Source: a virus. Taken from it: a stretch of DNA of 39,746 nucleotides. The DNA lies in the IMG/VR virus record IMGVR_UViG_3300006805_000061, positions 1 through 39,746 of that record. One strand, written 5' to 3'. Made by a program: the position numbers and the translations under genes. This document shows, piece by piece, positions 13,466 to 22,254 of the stretch (its first letter is position 1; every line of letters starts with the position of its first letter). The notes below the pieces were generated by a model that saw only the letters and a list, made by a program, of their open reading frames with translations, was not told the origin of the DNA and searched no databases.

Positions 13466-14901
13466 TGAGCCAGCACCACACAACGCCAGCAGACGAAATT
13501 GAAGGCGATGAAGTTGATCCGATTATTTCAACAATGCACGATTTAGAAAAATTTGATACCGACGAAATTGGTACAACTGGCCTGCGTTCGTCGGGTGGCT
13601 ACATTGACGATGAACAGATAAAAGAATTACGCGGTCGGGAAGGTATCAAGACTTATCGGCGTATGGCAGACAATGACCCAATCATCGGCGCGTTTCTTTT
13701 TGCGATTGAAATGCTTATCCGTCAAGTAACCTTTGATGTGACACCAAAAGACGAATCACCTAAGGCGGAAGAAATAGCCGAGACAATGGAAACCATTCTT
13801 TTTGAAGATATGGAACATACTTGGGATGACTTTCTCACCGAAGTACTTAATTTTTTATGGGCTGGTTTTGCGCCTATGGAAACAGTACTTAAGCGTCGAC
13901 GTGGCACATCGGCAGATCCGAAAACAAATAGTCTGTTTAATGATGGATTGATTGGTGTTCGCAAGATTGCTTTACGGGCACCTGAAACCATTGACCGCTG
14001 GGAGCTGTCAGACCATGATGATGTGATTGGCTTATGGCAACAACCCGATACAGGATCGTTAGTCTACATTCCCGCTAGTCGCTTCATGCTTTTTCGCACC
14101 AAGAGCAATCGTAATAACCCACAAGGTCGCAGTTTATTGCGTAATGCGTATAGACCATGGTTATTTAAGACGCGCATGGAAGAAATTGAAGGTATTGGTG
14201 TTGAGCGTGATTTAGCAGGTCTGCCAGTTGTGCGTGTTCCCGGTCAATTATTTGAAAAGAATGCAACGCCAGATCAAAAAAGAACATTGCAAGCTTATAA
14301 GACAATGGCGCAGAACATCAAGCGAGACAAGCAAGAAGGCATTGTCTTGCCAAATACGCGAGATGCAGCTGGTGTGCTATTGTATGACGTATCTCTGCTA
14401 AGTAGTGGCGGTACGCGCCAGTTTGATACTACAAAAATCATTGATCGTTATGATCGTCGCATTGCCATGACTGTTTTAGCCGAGTTTATTTTCTTGGGTG
14501 AAACATCTGGTAGCTGGGCACTCAGTAGCGATAAAACAGCCCTATTTGCCACGGCAGTTAGCGCAATCCTAAAGCGCATTGTCGAGCCTTTTAATGCAGC
14601 TAATGGCCTTATACCTTACCTGATGCGCGTGAACGGTTTTGATGAGACTTTAACGCCAAAACTAACGCATGGTGATATTGAAAGCCTTGACCTTGACCAG
14701 ATTGCGCGGACATTGACCGCCATGGCTGGAAATGGTGCAACGATATTCCCAGACCGCGACCTTGAAAACATGCTCCGTCAACGTATGGGATTGCCAGCGG
14801 CACCAGAAGAAGATGTCGGCGGCGAAACTGTTGCGCGTGATGAAAAAATGTTCCCGAATAAAAATAAGCCAGCTGATAAAACAACTGATGATGCGGAGTA
14901 A
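13465..14901 (+). CDS. Portal protein
   Basis: A 478-residue protein starting at ATG 13465. The ATG shares one base with the terminase stop (TAATG), and TTGGAG lies upstream, so translational coupling is likely. The fold is suggested by YRRMADNDPIIGAFLFAIEM, NFLWAGFAPMETVLKRR, SNRNNPQGRSLLRNAYRPW and GLPVVRVPGQLFEK, which look like DUF935/Mu gp29-type portals. The C-terminus is a low-complexity acidic tail. The portal forms the dodecameric vertex ring for DNA packaging and tail docking. Confidence 0.85.
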   Translation: MSQHHTTPADEIEGDEVDPIISTMHDLEKFDTDEIGTTGLRSSGGYIDDEQIKELRGREGIKTYRRMADNDPIIGAFLFAIEMLIRQVTFDVTPKDESPKAEEIAETMETILFEDMEHTWDDFLTEVLNFLWAGFAPMETVLKRRRGTSADPKTNSLFNDGLIGVRKIALRAPETIDRWELSDHDDVIGLWQQPDTGSLVYIPASRFMLFRTKSNRNNPQGRSLLRNAYRPWLFKTRMEEIEGIGVERDLAGLPVVRVPGQLFEKNATPDQKRTLQAYKTMAQNIKRDKQEGIVLPNTRDAAGVLLYDVSLLSSGGTRQFDTTKIIDRYDRRIAMTVLAEFIFLGETSGSWALSSDKTALFATAVSAILKRIVEPFNAANGLIPYLMRVNGFDETLTPKLTHGDIESLDLDQIARTLTAMAGNGATIFPDRDLENMLRQRMGLPAAPEEDVGGETVARDEKMFPNKNKPADKTTDDAE

Positions 14902-14903
14902 TC

Positions 14904-16130
14904 ATGTTTGTTATCACAAAAAACAAGGGGCAAATCAAAAGCATTAGCAAGCAAGATTCTGGCGACCGCATATCGCCAGAAGAACAGGCTATCCTTGATA
15001 AACTGGATGCCATGGCCGCAGCTTATGAAAAAGAGCTTGCCAAGTCACTGATGGACACCTTTGATCATTTAGATGATCAAGTTGATGAAAGCGCGCTGAT
15101 TAAAGCATTGGAAATTGGCGGTGTTTCTGTTCGTGCAACAGACATGACTATGAGTATTGTTGCCAACGCAATGGCTCCTGCTATTGAGATTCTGCATAAT
15201 GCCTATGTCGAGTCTGCAATTGCCGAAGCTAATTTTATTACTGAGACGGCAATCCCGCCAGCACCGCCACCAGTGTCACCGCCTTCTGTTTTCGGCAGCA
15301 GCTCGCCACCGTCGCCATTCAAACCACAGAAAATAGTTTTTCAGTTCGACAAGCTAAACCCCCGCATTGTTGATTTTATGAAAAATTACGAGATGAACCT
15401 GATTAGAGAAATTAACGACAGTACCCGCGAAGGTATTCAGTCGGTAATTGATTCAGGTATCAAATCAGGAGCGAACCCGCGTGACATTGCTCGTGATGTT
15501 CGCAAACTGATTGGTCTAACCAAAAAGCAATCATTCGCTGTTCAAAACTTTCGTACCGAGCTGCAGAACTTTCACAAGAAAAAAACAGCGGCTGGCTGGA
15601 ATCTTGGCGGACAAATCAGTCGAGCACCAGGGGGAGCGCAGACCTATGAAACTGATGCTAATGGCAATGTCTTAGATGGCATTATGCAGCGCAGACTAAG
15701 AGACTTTCGCTACGATAAAACACTGCAAAAAACGATGGCGACAGGGAATCCGTTATCACCGCAGCAAATAGACAAGATGGTTGAAGCCTATCGTCGCAAG
15801 TACCTTAAGCATCGAAGCGAAAACATAGCGCGTACAGAGAGCCTAAGGGCGGTTAACGCGGGAGTATTAGCAAGCTGGAATCAAGCTGTAGGTAGTGGCG
15901 TGATTAACGCCTCGCTAGTGCGTAAGAAATGGCTTATCGGAAGCGGTGAACGTACATGCCCTATCTGTCGGCCTTTGCCCATGCTAAACAAGGGCGCAGA
16001 GGGCTACGGAATACCGCTAGATGAGAAATTTAACATTGGTGGCGGTGTGTTCGTGATGCTTTCACCATTACACCCATCATGCCGTTGTGGCACACTTATT
16101 AGAGCCATTGAACCAGAGCAAGTAAAATGA
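14904..16130 (+). CDS. Mu gpF-like head morphogenesis protein
   Basis: A 408-residue protein, start supported by GGAG. The C-terminal half carries the gpF-like signature (ARTESLRAVNAGVLASWNQA and CPICRPLPM ... LSPLHPSCRCGT), with the conserved Cys/His-rich end (CPIC...HPSCRC). A Pro-rich linker (PPAPPPVSPPSVFGSSSPPS) separates it from the N-terminal helical part. The family is a minor head protein near the portal. It overlaps the next gene by ATGA. Confidence 0.85.
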   Translation: MFVITKNKGQIKSISKQDSGDRISPEEQAILDKLDAMAAAYEKELAKSLMDTFDHLDDQVDESALIKALEIGGVSVRATDMTMSIVANAMAPAIEILHNAYVESAIAEANFITETAIPPAPPPVSPPSVFGSSSPPSPFKPQKIVFQFDKLNPRIVDFMKNYEMNLIREINDSTREGIQSVIDSGIKSGANPRDIARDVRKLIGLTKKQSFAVQNFRTELQNFHKKKTAAGWNLGGQISRAPGGAQTYETDANGNVLDGIMQRRLRDFRYDKTLQKTMATGNPLSPQQIDKMVEAYRRKYLKHRSENIARTESLRAVNAGVLASWNQAVGSGVINASLVRKKWLIGSGERTCPICRPLPMLNKGAEGYGIPLDEKFNIGGGVFVMLSPLHPSCRCGTLIRAIEPEQVK

Positions 16131-19100
16131 CAACAAATATCTCAATTACCATTGCTAAAGCATTGCAAGCCATCGAAAAATCAAAGCAGTTACGTTACCC
16201 AGCTGGCAGCTCAAAAGGCGGCCAGTTTAGGGCTAAAACAACGACGATCAGTAGCTCTAGCAGCACGGGCACCCAGCAGAGCAAGCCATTGCTACCAGTG
16301 CCCAGCTTTCACCCGCACAGAGATGAAAATGGAAAGCCTGTACTGATAACGCACCCAACAACTGCGTCGCCGCCAGAGACATGGAAGGATCCTAATCAAG
16401 CAGCTGTATTCGTGCCAAAAGGCAAATTGCCAGCAGCACTAAACGGCATACCATTTACAAGCTGGAAAGATGCGCCAACGACCGCCGAAGGCTGGAATAG
16501 CGTCGGCGGCCAGATGCAAATGAAAGAGCCAAAGCTACCTAAGGCGTATGACGCAAGTGGTCAGCAAAAGCGTAATGGTGCTGGTGTTATTGTCCAAGAA
16601 CCTGACGGTCGAGTCTGGATCGTAGAGCCGACCAATCATTTTGGTGGTTATCACGCGTCATTCCCTAAGGGCGGGCAAGAAAAAGACATCAAAAGTCTGC
16701 AAGCAAACGCAATTAAAGAGGCATTTGAAGAGTCCGGCTTAAAAGTAAAAATTACGGGCATTGTTGGTGATTATGAAGGTGACACCAGCATTAGTCGTTT
16801 TTACCGTGCTGAGCGTGTTGGTGGAAAGCCAACAGATGCAGGATGGGAAACTCAGAGCGTAAAATTAGTGCCACCAAACCAGCTACAAGACTTTTTAAAC
16901 CGTGCTCGAGATAAGAAAATTGCAAATGACTTTAATGCCAATAAAACATTGGCTAAAAGTGATACACAAGGATTTAGAGAGCTGCAATTAGCCGTCAATC
17001 GCGCCAATGCTAACGCTCAAATATGGCTAAGCAAAAAAGGAGGCAGTAGAGGCACTGGATCCACGAGTGGAGGCTCTAAATTTAATAGCCAACACCCCCG
17101 TTATCCAGCAGGCAGTCCTAAGGGTGGTGAATTCATGCCTAAGGGTGGAGCTGGCGGCTTAGCTGATGCTGTATCAGCTGCATCAAGCAGCTTGGCAAGT
17201 GCTCAGTTGGCCATGGGCGCACATAAGCCAGCATTAGCAACAGGTAGCAATCCAAACAACAGCGCATTGTTAGCGGCTAATAAAAAAATAACAGCCATGT
17301 CGGCAATGGCCAACAAGGGCGATGTTGTTGGTTTAGCGGCAATGAAGCCAACAGAGCCAACAGCCAAGTCAAACCCTTATCAAAAAGCCGTTTGGAATAA
17401 CTGGAATAGTGCTGTTGGCTACGCGCAGTCATTGTCATCAACTGGTGCAGGATCAAGCAGTACCAAAGCCACTCGCGCAATCGCTGAGCCAATGAATCTA
17501 TCGACAATGACCTATGTCGCACCTAAGCCGGGCGGCAGCAATCCGGGTGGAATTTATAAAGATGCCAATGGCGCACAGTGGCTAGTGAAAGGTGCAGGTA
17601 GTCCAGATGTTGCTAAAAATGAAGTATTAGCAGCACGTCTTTATAATTTGGCGGGTGTTGATGCGCCAGAAATGAAAACGATAACCCTAGGCAATGCCCA
17701 TGGTGGTGGATTGGGTGTTGCAAGCCGTATGCTTGATGGCCCATTAAGCGCGGTCAATACCAGTAAAGCCACAATTAAAGAAGCACAAAAAGGCTTTGCT
17801 GTTGATGCGTGGTTAGCTAATTGGGATTCTGTTGGGCTACAGCATGACAACATTGTTGTGACCAAAGAAGGCAAAGCAGTGCGTATTGATCCGGGTGGCA
17901 GCTTGCTATATCGCGCTATGGGCACGCCTAAGGGCAAAGCATTTGATGGTAAAGCTACTGAGCTTAATACCTTGCGCGACAAGACAAAGAATGCACAAGC
18001 CGCATCCGTTTATGGCGATATGACCTCCAGCGAGATAGCAAATTCATCGCTAAAAGTAGCCGCTATCTCTAACAAAGACATTGAGAAACTTGTCAATAAA
18101 TATGGCCCGGGTACTGATGCTGAAAAAGCCGATTTATCTGCAAAACTAATTGAGCGTAAACAGGCTATCGTTGATCAAGTGAAAGCTTTGCAAGCCAGTG
18201 CTGACACAAGCAGTAACGATAATGTTGTGGCTGCAACAAACACGATTAACGCCAAGAAAATGACCTCTGCCGAGTTAGCAGAGTTGTCGAAATCGGCACC
18301 TAAGCCGCCACTATTCCCAACAGTCACTAAAAAAATGGGTGATTTATTAACAGGCGCGTCTTTGTTTGTTAATCAGGCAATGGGGATGGGTAAATTTGAT
18401 GATGCTAAAATGATTTATGAGAAAATCATACCGCCAAGCAAAAAAGGAAATCTCAATAGCTTGGCCTTGGTGTCTTTTGATAAACATTACGAGCAGCTGC
18501 TTAATCACTATACCAATCCACCTGCAGCTAAGCCTACAACACCTGTAGCGCGTGCAAATGCAGCTATGGCAGCAGCTAAGCCAGATGTTAAACCAGTTGC
18601 CGCTAAGCCAATAACTCCTTTACCAGCAATGCCTGTGAAGCCAAACATTGTTACACCAGCAAATCCAAACAAAAGCTTAGGTTTAAAGATTGATCAAATC
18701 GAAGCAATTGCGTCGGCGCATCAAAAAGGCACTATCACGGCAGAACAAGCACAAGCAGCATTAAGTGCAGTCACTATTATTGGCTCAAACACTTATTACA
18801 AGAAAGCCAATGCTTATAAATCAGATGTTATAGCGTCAATTGGTGGTAAAGCGACAACGACCGAGGCCATCACGGCTACTTCTACCAAAGCTAAAGTAGC
18901 ACCTGTAACGCGGGCACAAGAAGCAATCGCAGCAGCTGCTAAGGTCAAGCCTAAGGAAATTGTTATTGATCAAAAAATGATTACCCAGCCACCAGATTTT
19001 AATAAGTGGCCAGATAAAGGTAATCAGCCATTATCATCAAACAAACTGTTTAATGATCAGAACAATGCCGAGGTCGGCAAAATATATGCAATGGCACAGA

Positions 19101-19954
19101 AAGGCGATTTAGAAGGACTTAAGGCATATAAGACATCAAGCCCTAGTCAGCATGTATCTTCGTATTTGCAGCAGGTTACAGAGGACGTAAATCTACAGAA
19201 AAATCCACCGCCCAAAATGGAGAAAATCACTGTTGGTGGGAAAACCAGAAATGAGGCATTGGCTCAGATTAGCGCAGCAGCAGTCCCGCTAAAGCATCCA
19301 AGCGAGACAAAAGATAAACTAGCGTTTTACCCAGTGATTGCAAAAATAGATACGCCTGAGAAGTACACGCCGCCAGCTAAGGCTAAATACAGCGCAGGCT
19401 TGACTAATGATACTTATGCAGCTGCTTCACATGAGGCATTTAATAAACTACCTGAGAACCAGCAAGAGGCTATCAGAAGTTACACAGGTTCTGGATATAA
19501 CAGTATGAACCCGTCATTCAGAACTGGTAGTCCAACACCAAAAGCAAAGTTGGCAGCTCTTGGAATGGAGGCAGCGGCAGTACCGTTAAAACAAGGTACA
19601 GTCTTGTCGCGTAAGGTAACGATGGATCAGAAGCAAATATCTCAATTGATTGCACATGGTAAGGGAAAGGTCGTGCAAGAGTTTGCTATCAGCTCTACGT
19701 CTATCAATCCTAATAATTGGGGCGGCAATGTCCAGTTTAGATTGACCACGGCAGAAGGAGTGCGCGGGCTATTTGCTGGATATGATGCAAAAGGGACTAA
19801 GCCAATATCAAATCATGCCCACGAGCAGGAGATTATCTTAGGTGCTAACGCAAGGATGTTAATCACCAAGGTCTATCCAAAAGGTACACCAGCAGGGGCG
19901 GATAATTACGGCGATAAAAGCGTGGTTCTTGTCGATGCCGTTTTATTACCATAA
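16127..19954 (+). CDS. Multidomain virion-associated protein: Nudix + kinase-like + ADP-ribosyltransferase
   Basis: A 1275-residue protein coupled by ATGA to the head gene. Near the N-terminus is RYPAGSSKGGQF (about 23-34), repeated as RYPAGSPKGGEF near 324. Residues ~145-270 form a Nudix-type domain with KEAFEESG (197-204), the core of the Nudix box. Residues ~458-690 look kinase/PI3K-like: Lys488 in WLVKGAG, Glu499, D567 ... D574-N575 in NWDSVGLQHDNIVV, and D588 in IDPGG. Residues ~1077-1275 match an ADP-ribosyltransferase with an R-STS-ExE triad: R1162, S1190-T-S1192, E1233/E1235. Ala/Pro/Lys linkers and short repeats connect them. This resembles phage polyvalent proteins that enter the host with DNA. 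The enzymatic assignments rest on motifs. Confidence 0.75.
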   Translation: MTTNISITIAKALQAIEKSKQLRYPAGSSKGGQFRAKTTTISSSSSTGTQQSKPLLPVPSFHPHRDENGKPVLITHPTTASPPETWKDPNQAAVFVPKGKLPAALNGIPFTSWKDAPTTAEGWNSVGGQMQMKEPKLPKAYDASGQQKRNGAGVIVQEPDGRVWIVEPTNHFGGYHASFPKGGQEKDIKSLQANAIKEAFEESGLKVKITGIVGDYEGDTSISRFYRAERVGGKPTDAGWETQSVKLVPPNQLQDFLNRARDKKIANDFNANKTLAKSDTQGFRELQLAVNRANANAQIWLSKKGGSRGTGSTSGGSKFNSQHPRYPAGSPKGGEFMPKGGAGGLADAVSAASSSLASAQLAMGAHKPALATGSNPNNSALLAANKKITAMSAMANKGDVVGLAAMKPTEPTAKSNPYQKAVWNNWNSAVGYAQSLSSTGAGSSSTKATRAIAEPMNLSTMTYVAPKPGGSNPGGIYKDANGAQWLVKGAGSPDVAKNEVLAARLYNLAGVDAPEMKTITLGNAHGGGLGVASRMLDGPLSAVNTSKATIKEAQKGFAVDAWLANWDSVGLQHDNIVVTKEGKAVRIDPGGSLLYRAMGTPKGKAFDGKATELNTLRDKTKNAQAASVYGDMTSSEIANSSLKVAAISNKDIEKLVNKYGPGTDAEKADLSAKLIERKQAIVDQVKALQASADTSSNDNVVAATNTINAKKMTSAELAELSKSAPKPPLFPTVTKKMGDLLTGASLFVNQAMGMGKFDDAKMIYEKIIPPSKKGNLNSLALVSFDKHYEQLLNHYTNPPAAKPTTPVARANAAMAAAKPDVKPVAAKPITPLPAMPVKPNIVTPANPNKSLGLKIDQIEAIASAHQKGTITAEQAQAALSAVTIIGSNTYYKKANAYKSDVIASIGGKATTTEAITATSTKAKVAPVTRAQEAIAAAAKVKPKEIVIDQKMITQPPDFNKWPDKGNQPLSSNKLFNDQNNAEVGKIYAMAQKGDLEGLKAYKTSSPSQHVSSYLQQVTEDVNLQKNPPPKMEKITVGGKTRNEALAQISAAAVPLKHPSETKDKLAFYPVIAKIDTPEKYTPPAKAKYSAGLTNDTYAAASHEAFNKLPENQQEAIRSYTGSGYNSMNPSFRTGSPTPKAKLAALGMEAAAVPLKQGTVLSRKVTMDQKQISQLIAHGKGKVVQEFAISSTSINPNNWGGNVQFRLTTAEGVRGLFAGYDAKGTKPISNHAHEQEIILGANARMLITKVYPKGTPAGADNYGDKSVVLVDAVLLP

Positions 19955-19991
19955 CAAACATTTGCATGGTGCTTGATTAAGCCCTAGCATA

Positions 19992-20549
19992 ATGAAAAAG
20001 AGAAAAACTATGCCAAAGTTAAGCAGCGATACAAGCCAGACTACCGTCGATTTATCACTTGATGCAGCAACAGGTGATAAGCCCTATTTAGGCGACATTG
20101 TCGTCGTGGGTATGATACTTGGCAATGCTCAAAGTGAAATCATTGAGATGTTAGCAGCGGTCACCAGTCAAACCGAAAAATCACGCAATGAATTCGCAGC
20201 AAAAACATTAGAAAAAGCATCAAATCTAGCAGCGATTTTTCTTGGCGAAAATGCGGAATATGAACCCGTCAAAGACTGGAACAGCCAAACGGGCGGCATT
20301 GCGCCATTTGTTGCGATTGAAGGCCAAATAGCAGAGCCTGACAATACCAATATCATGGTCACTTTCTTTCTTTTGTTTTTTAGTGGGGCAATGGAAGCCG
20401 TTGTCATGTTTGATAAAGGCAATGAGGATGGCTCTAAAACACACTTAGACGGTATGCGTGAACAATACGTCGAGACTTTGATCGGCTTACCTCAATACGA
20501 TTATGAAGCCAAAGGTCTGGATCCAACTATTGAGTTAGGAGAAAAGTAA
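19992..20549 (+). CDS. Hypothetical head-region protein
   Basis: A 185-residue protein between the multidomain gene and the protease. It contains one strongly hydrophobic stretch (TNIMVTFFLLFFSGAMEAVV). An ATG at 20010 (MPKLSSDTSQ) is an alternative start. No family recognised. Its ATGA overlap with the XkdF-like gene suggests a role in head assembly. Confidence 0.55.
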   Translation: MKKRKTMPKLSSDTSQTTVDLSLDAATGDKPYLGDIVVVGMILGNAQSEIIEMLAAVTSQTEKSRNEFAAKTLEKASNLAAIFLGENAEYEPVKDWNSQTGGIAPFVAIEGQIAEPDNTNIMVTFFLLFFSGAMEAVVMFDKGNEDGSKTHLDGMREQYVETLIGLPQYDYEAKGLDPTIELGEK

Positions 20550-20971
20550 TGACTGATAACGTCGAAAAAGGCTCAATGAATTACGTTGCAGACATTGCCA
20601 AGTACGATGCTAAAGAAGGTGTCGTTTACGGCTTTGTGACGGTTTATGAAGAAGGTGGCCAGCCTTTAATTGATAAACAAAATGACGTGATAACCGAGCA
20701 AGAAGTCGTCAAGATGGCACACAAGTACGTTAGTGATGCCCGTGTGGCCAAAGTGATGCACAATGGCGCGAAAGTTGGTGAAATTGTTGAATCAATTGTG
20801 CTGACTCGTGACCTACAAAAAGCACTTGGCATAGACTTAGGTAAGGCGGGCTGGTTTATCGGCATGAAACTTAATGATGAAGCCGTCAAACAGCGTGTCG
20901 CCAAGGGTGAATTGAAGGCTTTTAGCATTGGTGGCAAAGGTTTTAGACGTAAAATTGCGAAGGGTAACTAA
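20549..20971 (+). CDS. XkdF-like head maturation protease
   Basis: A 140-residue protein. VVYGFVTVYEEGGQPLIDKQNDV is an XkdF-type core (G-x-V-Y...D-x-x-x-D-V). It is followed by KVMHNGAKVGEIVESIV and GWFIGMKLNDEAVKQRVAKG and GELKAFSIGGKG. The H-N and D-V positions and the final F-S-I-G-G are characteristic of the phage serine-protease XkdF family. It should cleave scaffold or capsid precursors. The usual C-terminal XkdF tail (xxVDEISLVDRGANQ) is missing here and begins the next gene. Confidence 0.75.
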   Translation: MTDNVEKGSMNYVADIAKYDAKEGVVYGFVTVYEEGGQPLIDKQNDVITEQEVVKMAHKYVSDARVAKVMHNGAKVGEIVESIVLTRDLQKALGIDLGKAGWFIGMKLNDEAVKQRVAKGELKAFSIGGKGFRRKIAKGN

Positions 20972-20973
20972 TC

Positions 20974-21768
20974 ATGGCAGGCAATGACGTGACAAGTGGT
21001 GAGCAAGAGTTGTACGATGTAACAGTCGATGAAATATCGCTCGTTGATCGAGGGGCTAACCAAAGCTCGGCGGTCATTCTTTTTAAAAATGATAACACTC
21101 CTGAGGACAACATCATGGATCCTATTTCCCAAGAAGAAGCCGAAAAATTGGCGCAAGATTTAGCAAAAGCTAATCAAACCTTGACCGATTTAACTGCCGC
21201 TCTTGAAGCAAAAACAGCAGAAGCTGACAAGCTGGCTAAGCGCGAAACAGAGCTTACCAATGAAGTTGCTGCATTAAAAAAGTCGGCAAACGAGCCGGGC
21301 GACGACATTGAAAAAATGGATGTTTCAGAGTCCGTCAAAAAAATGCTTCGTGATCAAAATGCTCGTATTGCTGCAGCTGAAACGATTGCCAAAAAAATGG
21401 CAGAAGAAAACGCCCAAGCACAAATCGTGTTGAAGTTAGCACCGCTTGATAAATTAACTACCACCGCTGAAAAATTAGCACCGATTATGTATCGTGTTAG
21501 CAAAGGCTTAAGCACCCAAGCTGATGCAGATGAAATCGAGCGCATTTTGAAGTCTGCTAATGAAGGCTTAAAAGCAAAAGGCGTTAAAAACCACGAAGAA
21601 CAAATCGGCAAAAATGGTGGTGGCGAAGGCTCAGCATTGTCAGAGTTAAATACTAAAGCTGCTGAAATTCGCAAATCTGATAGCAAAATCAGCAAAGAGC
21701 AAGCGTTTACCAAAGCATTGGGTGAAAATCCAGACCTGTATCAACGTTATATTGAAGAGTCCGCCTAA
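20974..21768 (+). CDS. Scaffolding-type coiled-coil protein
   Basis: A 264-residue protein starting two bases after the protease stop. The first ~40 residues contain YDVTVDEISLVDRGANQSSA, the tail normally found at the end of XkdF proteins. Residues ~48-110 are a long coiled coil (EAEKLAQDLAKANQTLTDLT and EAKTAEADKLAKRETELTNE), typical of a scaffold. A second start at ATG 21115 has GAGGA eight bases upstream and would give a 217-residue scaffold-only protein. The gene precedes the decoration and capsid genes, as expected. Confidence 0.75.
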   Translation: MAGNDVTSGEQELYDVTVDEISLVDRGANQSSAVILFKNDNTPEDNIMDPISQEEAEKLAQDLAKANQTLTDLTAALEAKTAEADKLAKRETELTNEVAALKKSANEPGDDIEKMDVSESVKKMLRDQNARIAAAETIAKKMAEENAQAQIVLKLAPLDKLTTTAEKLAPIMYRVSKGLSTQADADEIERILKSANEGLKAKGVKNHEEQIGKNGGGEGSALSELNTKAAEIRKSDSKISKEQAFTKALGENPDLYQRYIEESA

Positions 21769-21823
21769 TACGCTAGTGGCGGTGTAATAGAACTTTTATT
21801 GCCCTATTGGGCGGAGAAATATC

Positions 21824-22198
21824 ATGGCTTTAAGTAATCTTCTGAACTTGGTTTCTGCTACAGCAGGCTCAGATTTAACAGGTAAATGCTACCGTTTTTG
21901 TAAGCGTAGTGGTGGTAAAGTCATCCCGACAACCGTCGCGGGTGAGCGTATTTTTGGTGTTATTCAAGATGAGTTAGTCTTGGCTGATCAACAGACTGGC
22001 GTTGCTATCGTTGGCTCATTTACGAAAATGGTAGCAGGTGCTGCTATTTCCGATGATGCCGATATTATGACTGATAACGCAGGCCGTGCTGTGACGGCTA
22101 CTAGCGGTAAATTCATTGTTGGTCGTGCCATGGAGGCCGCCTCAGCTGCTGGCGACATTATTCAAGTTTACTTGTGTCCCGGTGCTAATGTTGTTTAA
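21824..22198 (+). CDS. Head decoration protein (DUF2190-like)
   Basis: A 124-residue Gly/Ala/Val-rich protein, MALSNLLNLVSATAGSDLTG, with FCKRSGGKVIPTTVAGERIF and GRAVTATSGKFIVGRAMEAA. The composition and the position just before the major capsid gene suit a small capsid-stabilising (cement) protein that sits on the capsid surface. The assignment to DUF2190-like decoration proteins is by overall pattern. Confidence 0.75.
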   Translation: MALSNLLNLVSATAGSDLTGKCYRFCKRSGGKVIPTTVAGERIFGVIQDELVLADQQTGVAIVGSFTKMVAGAAISDDADIMTDNAGRAVTATSGKFIVGRAMEAASAAGDIIQVYLCPGANVV

Positions 22199-22254
22199 TG
22201 CAGGTTAGCAGTAACTGATAAGAAAAACCATTTAAGACCTTAGGAGTCGCCATC

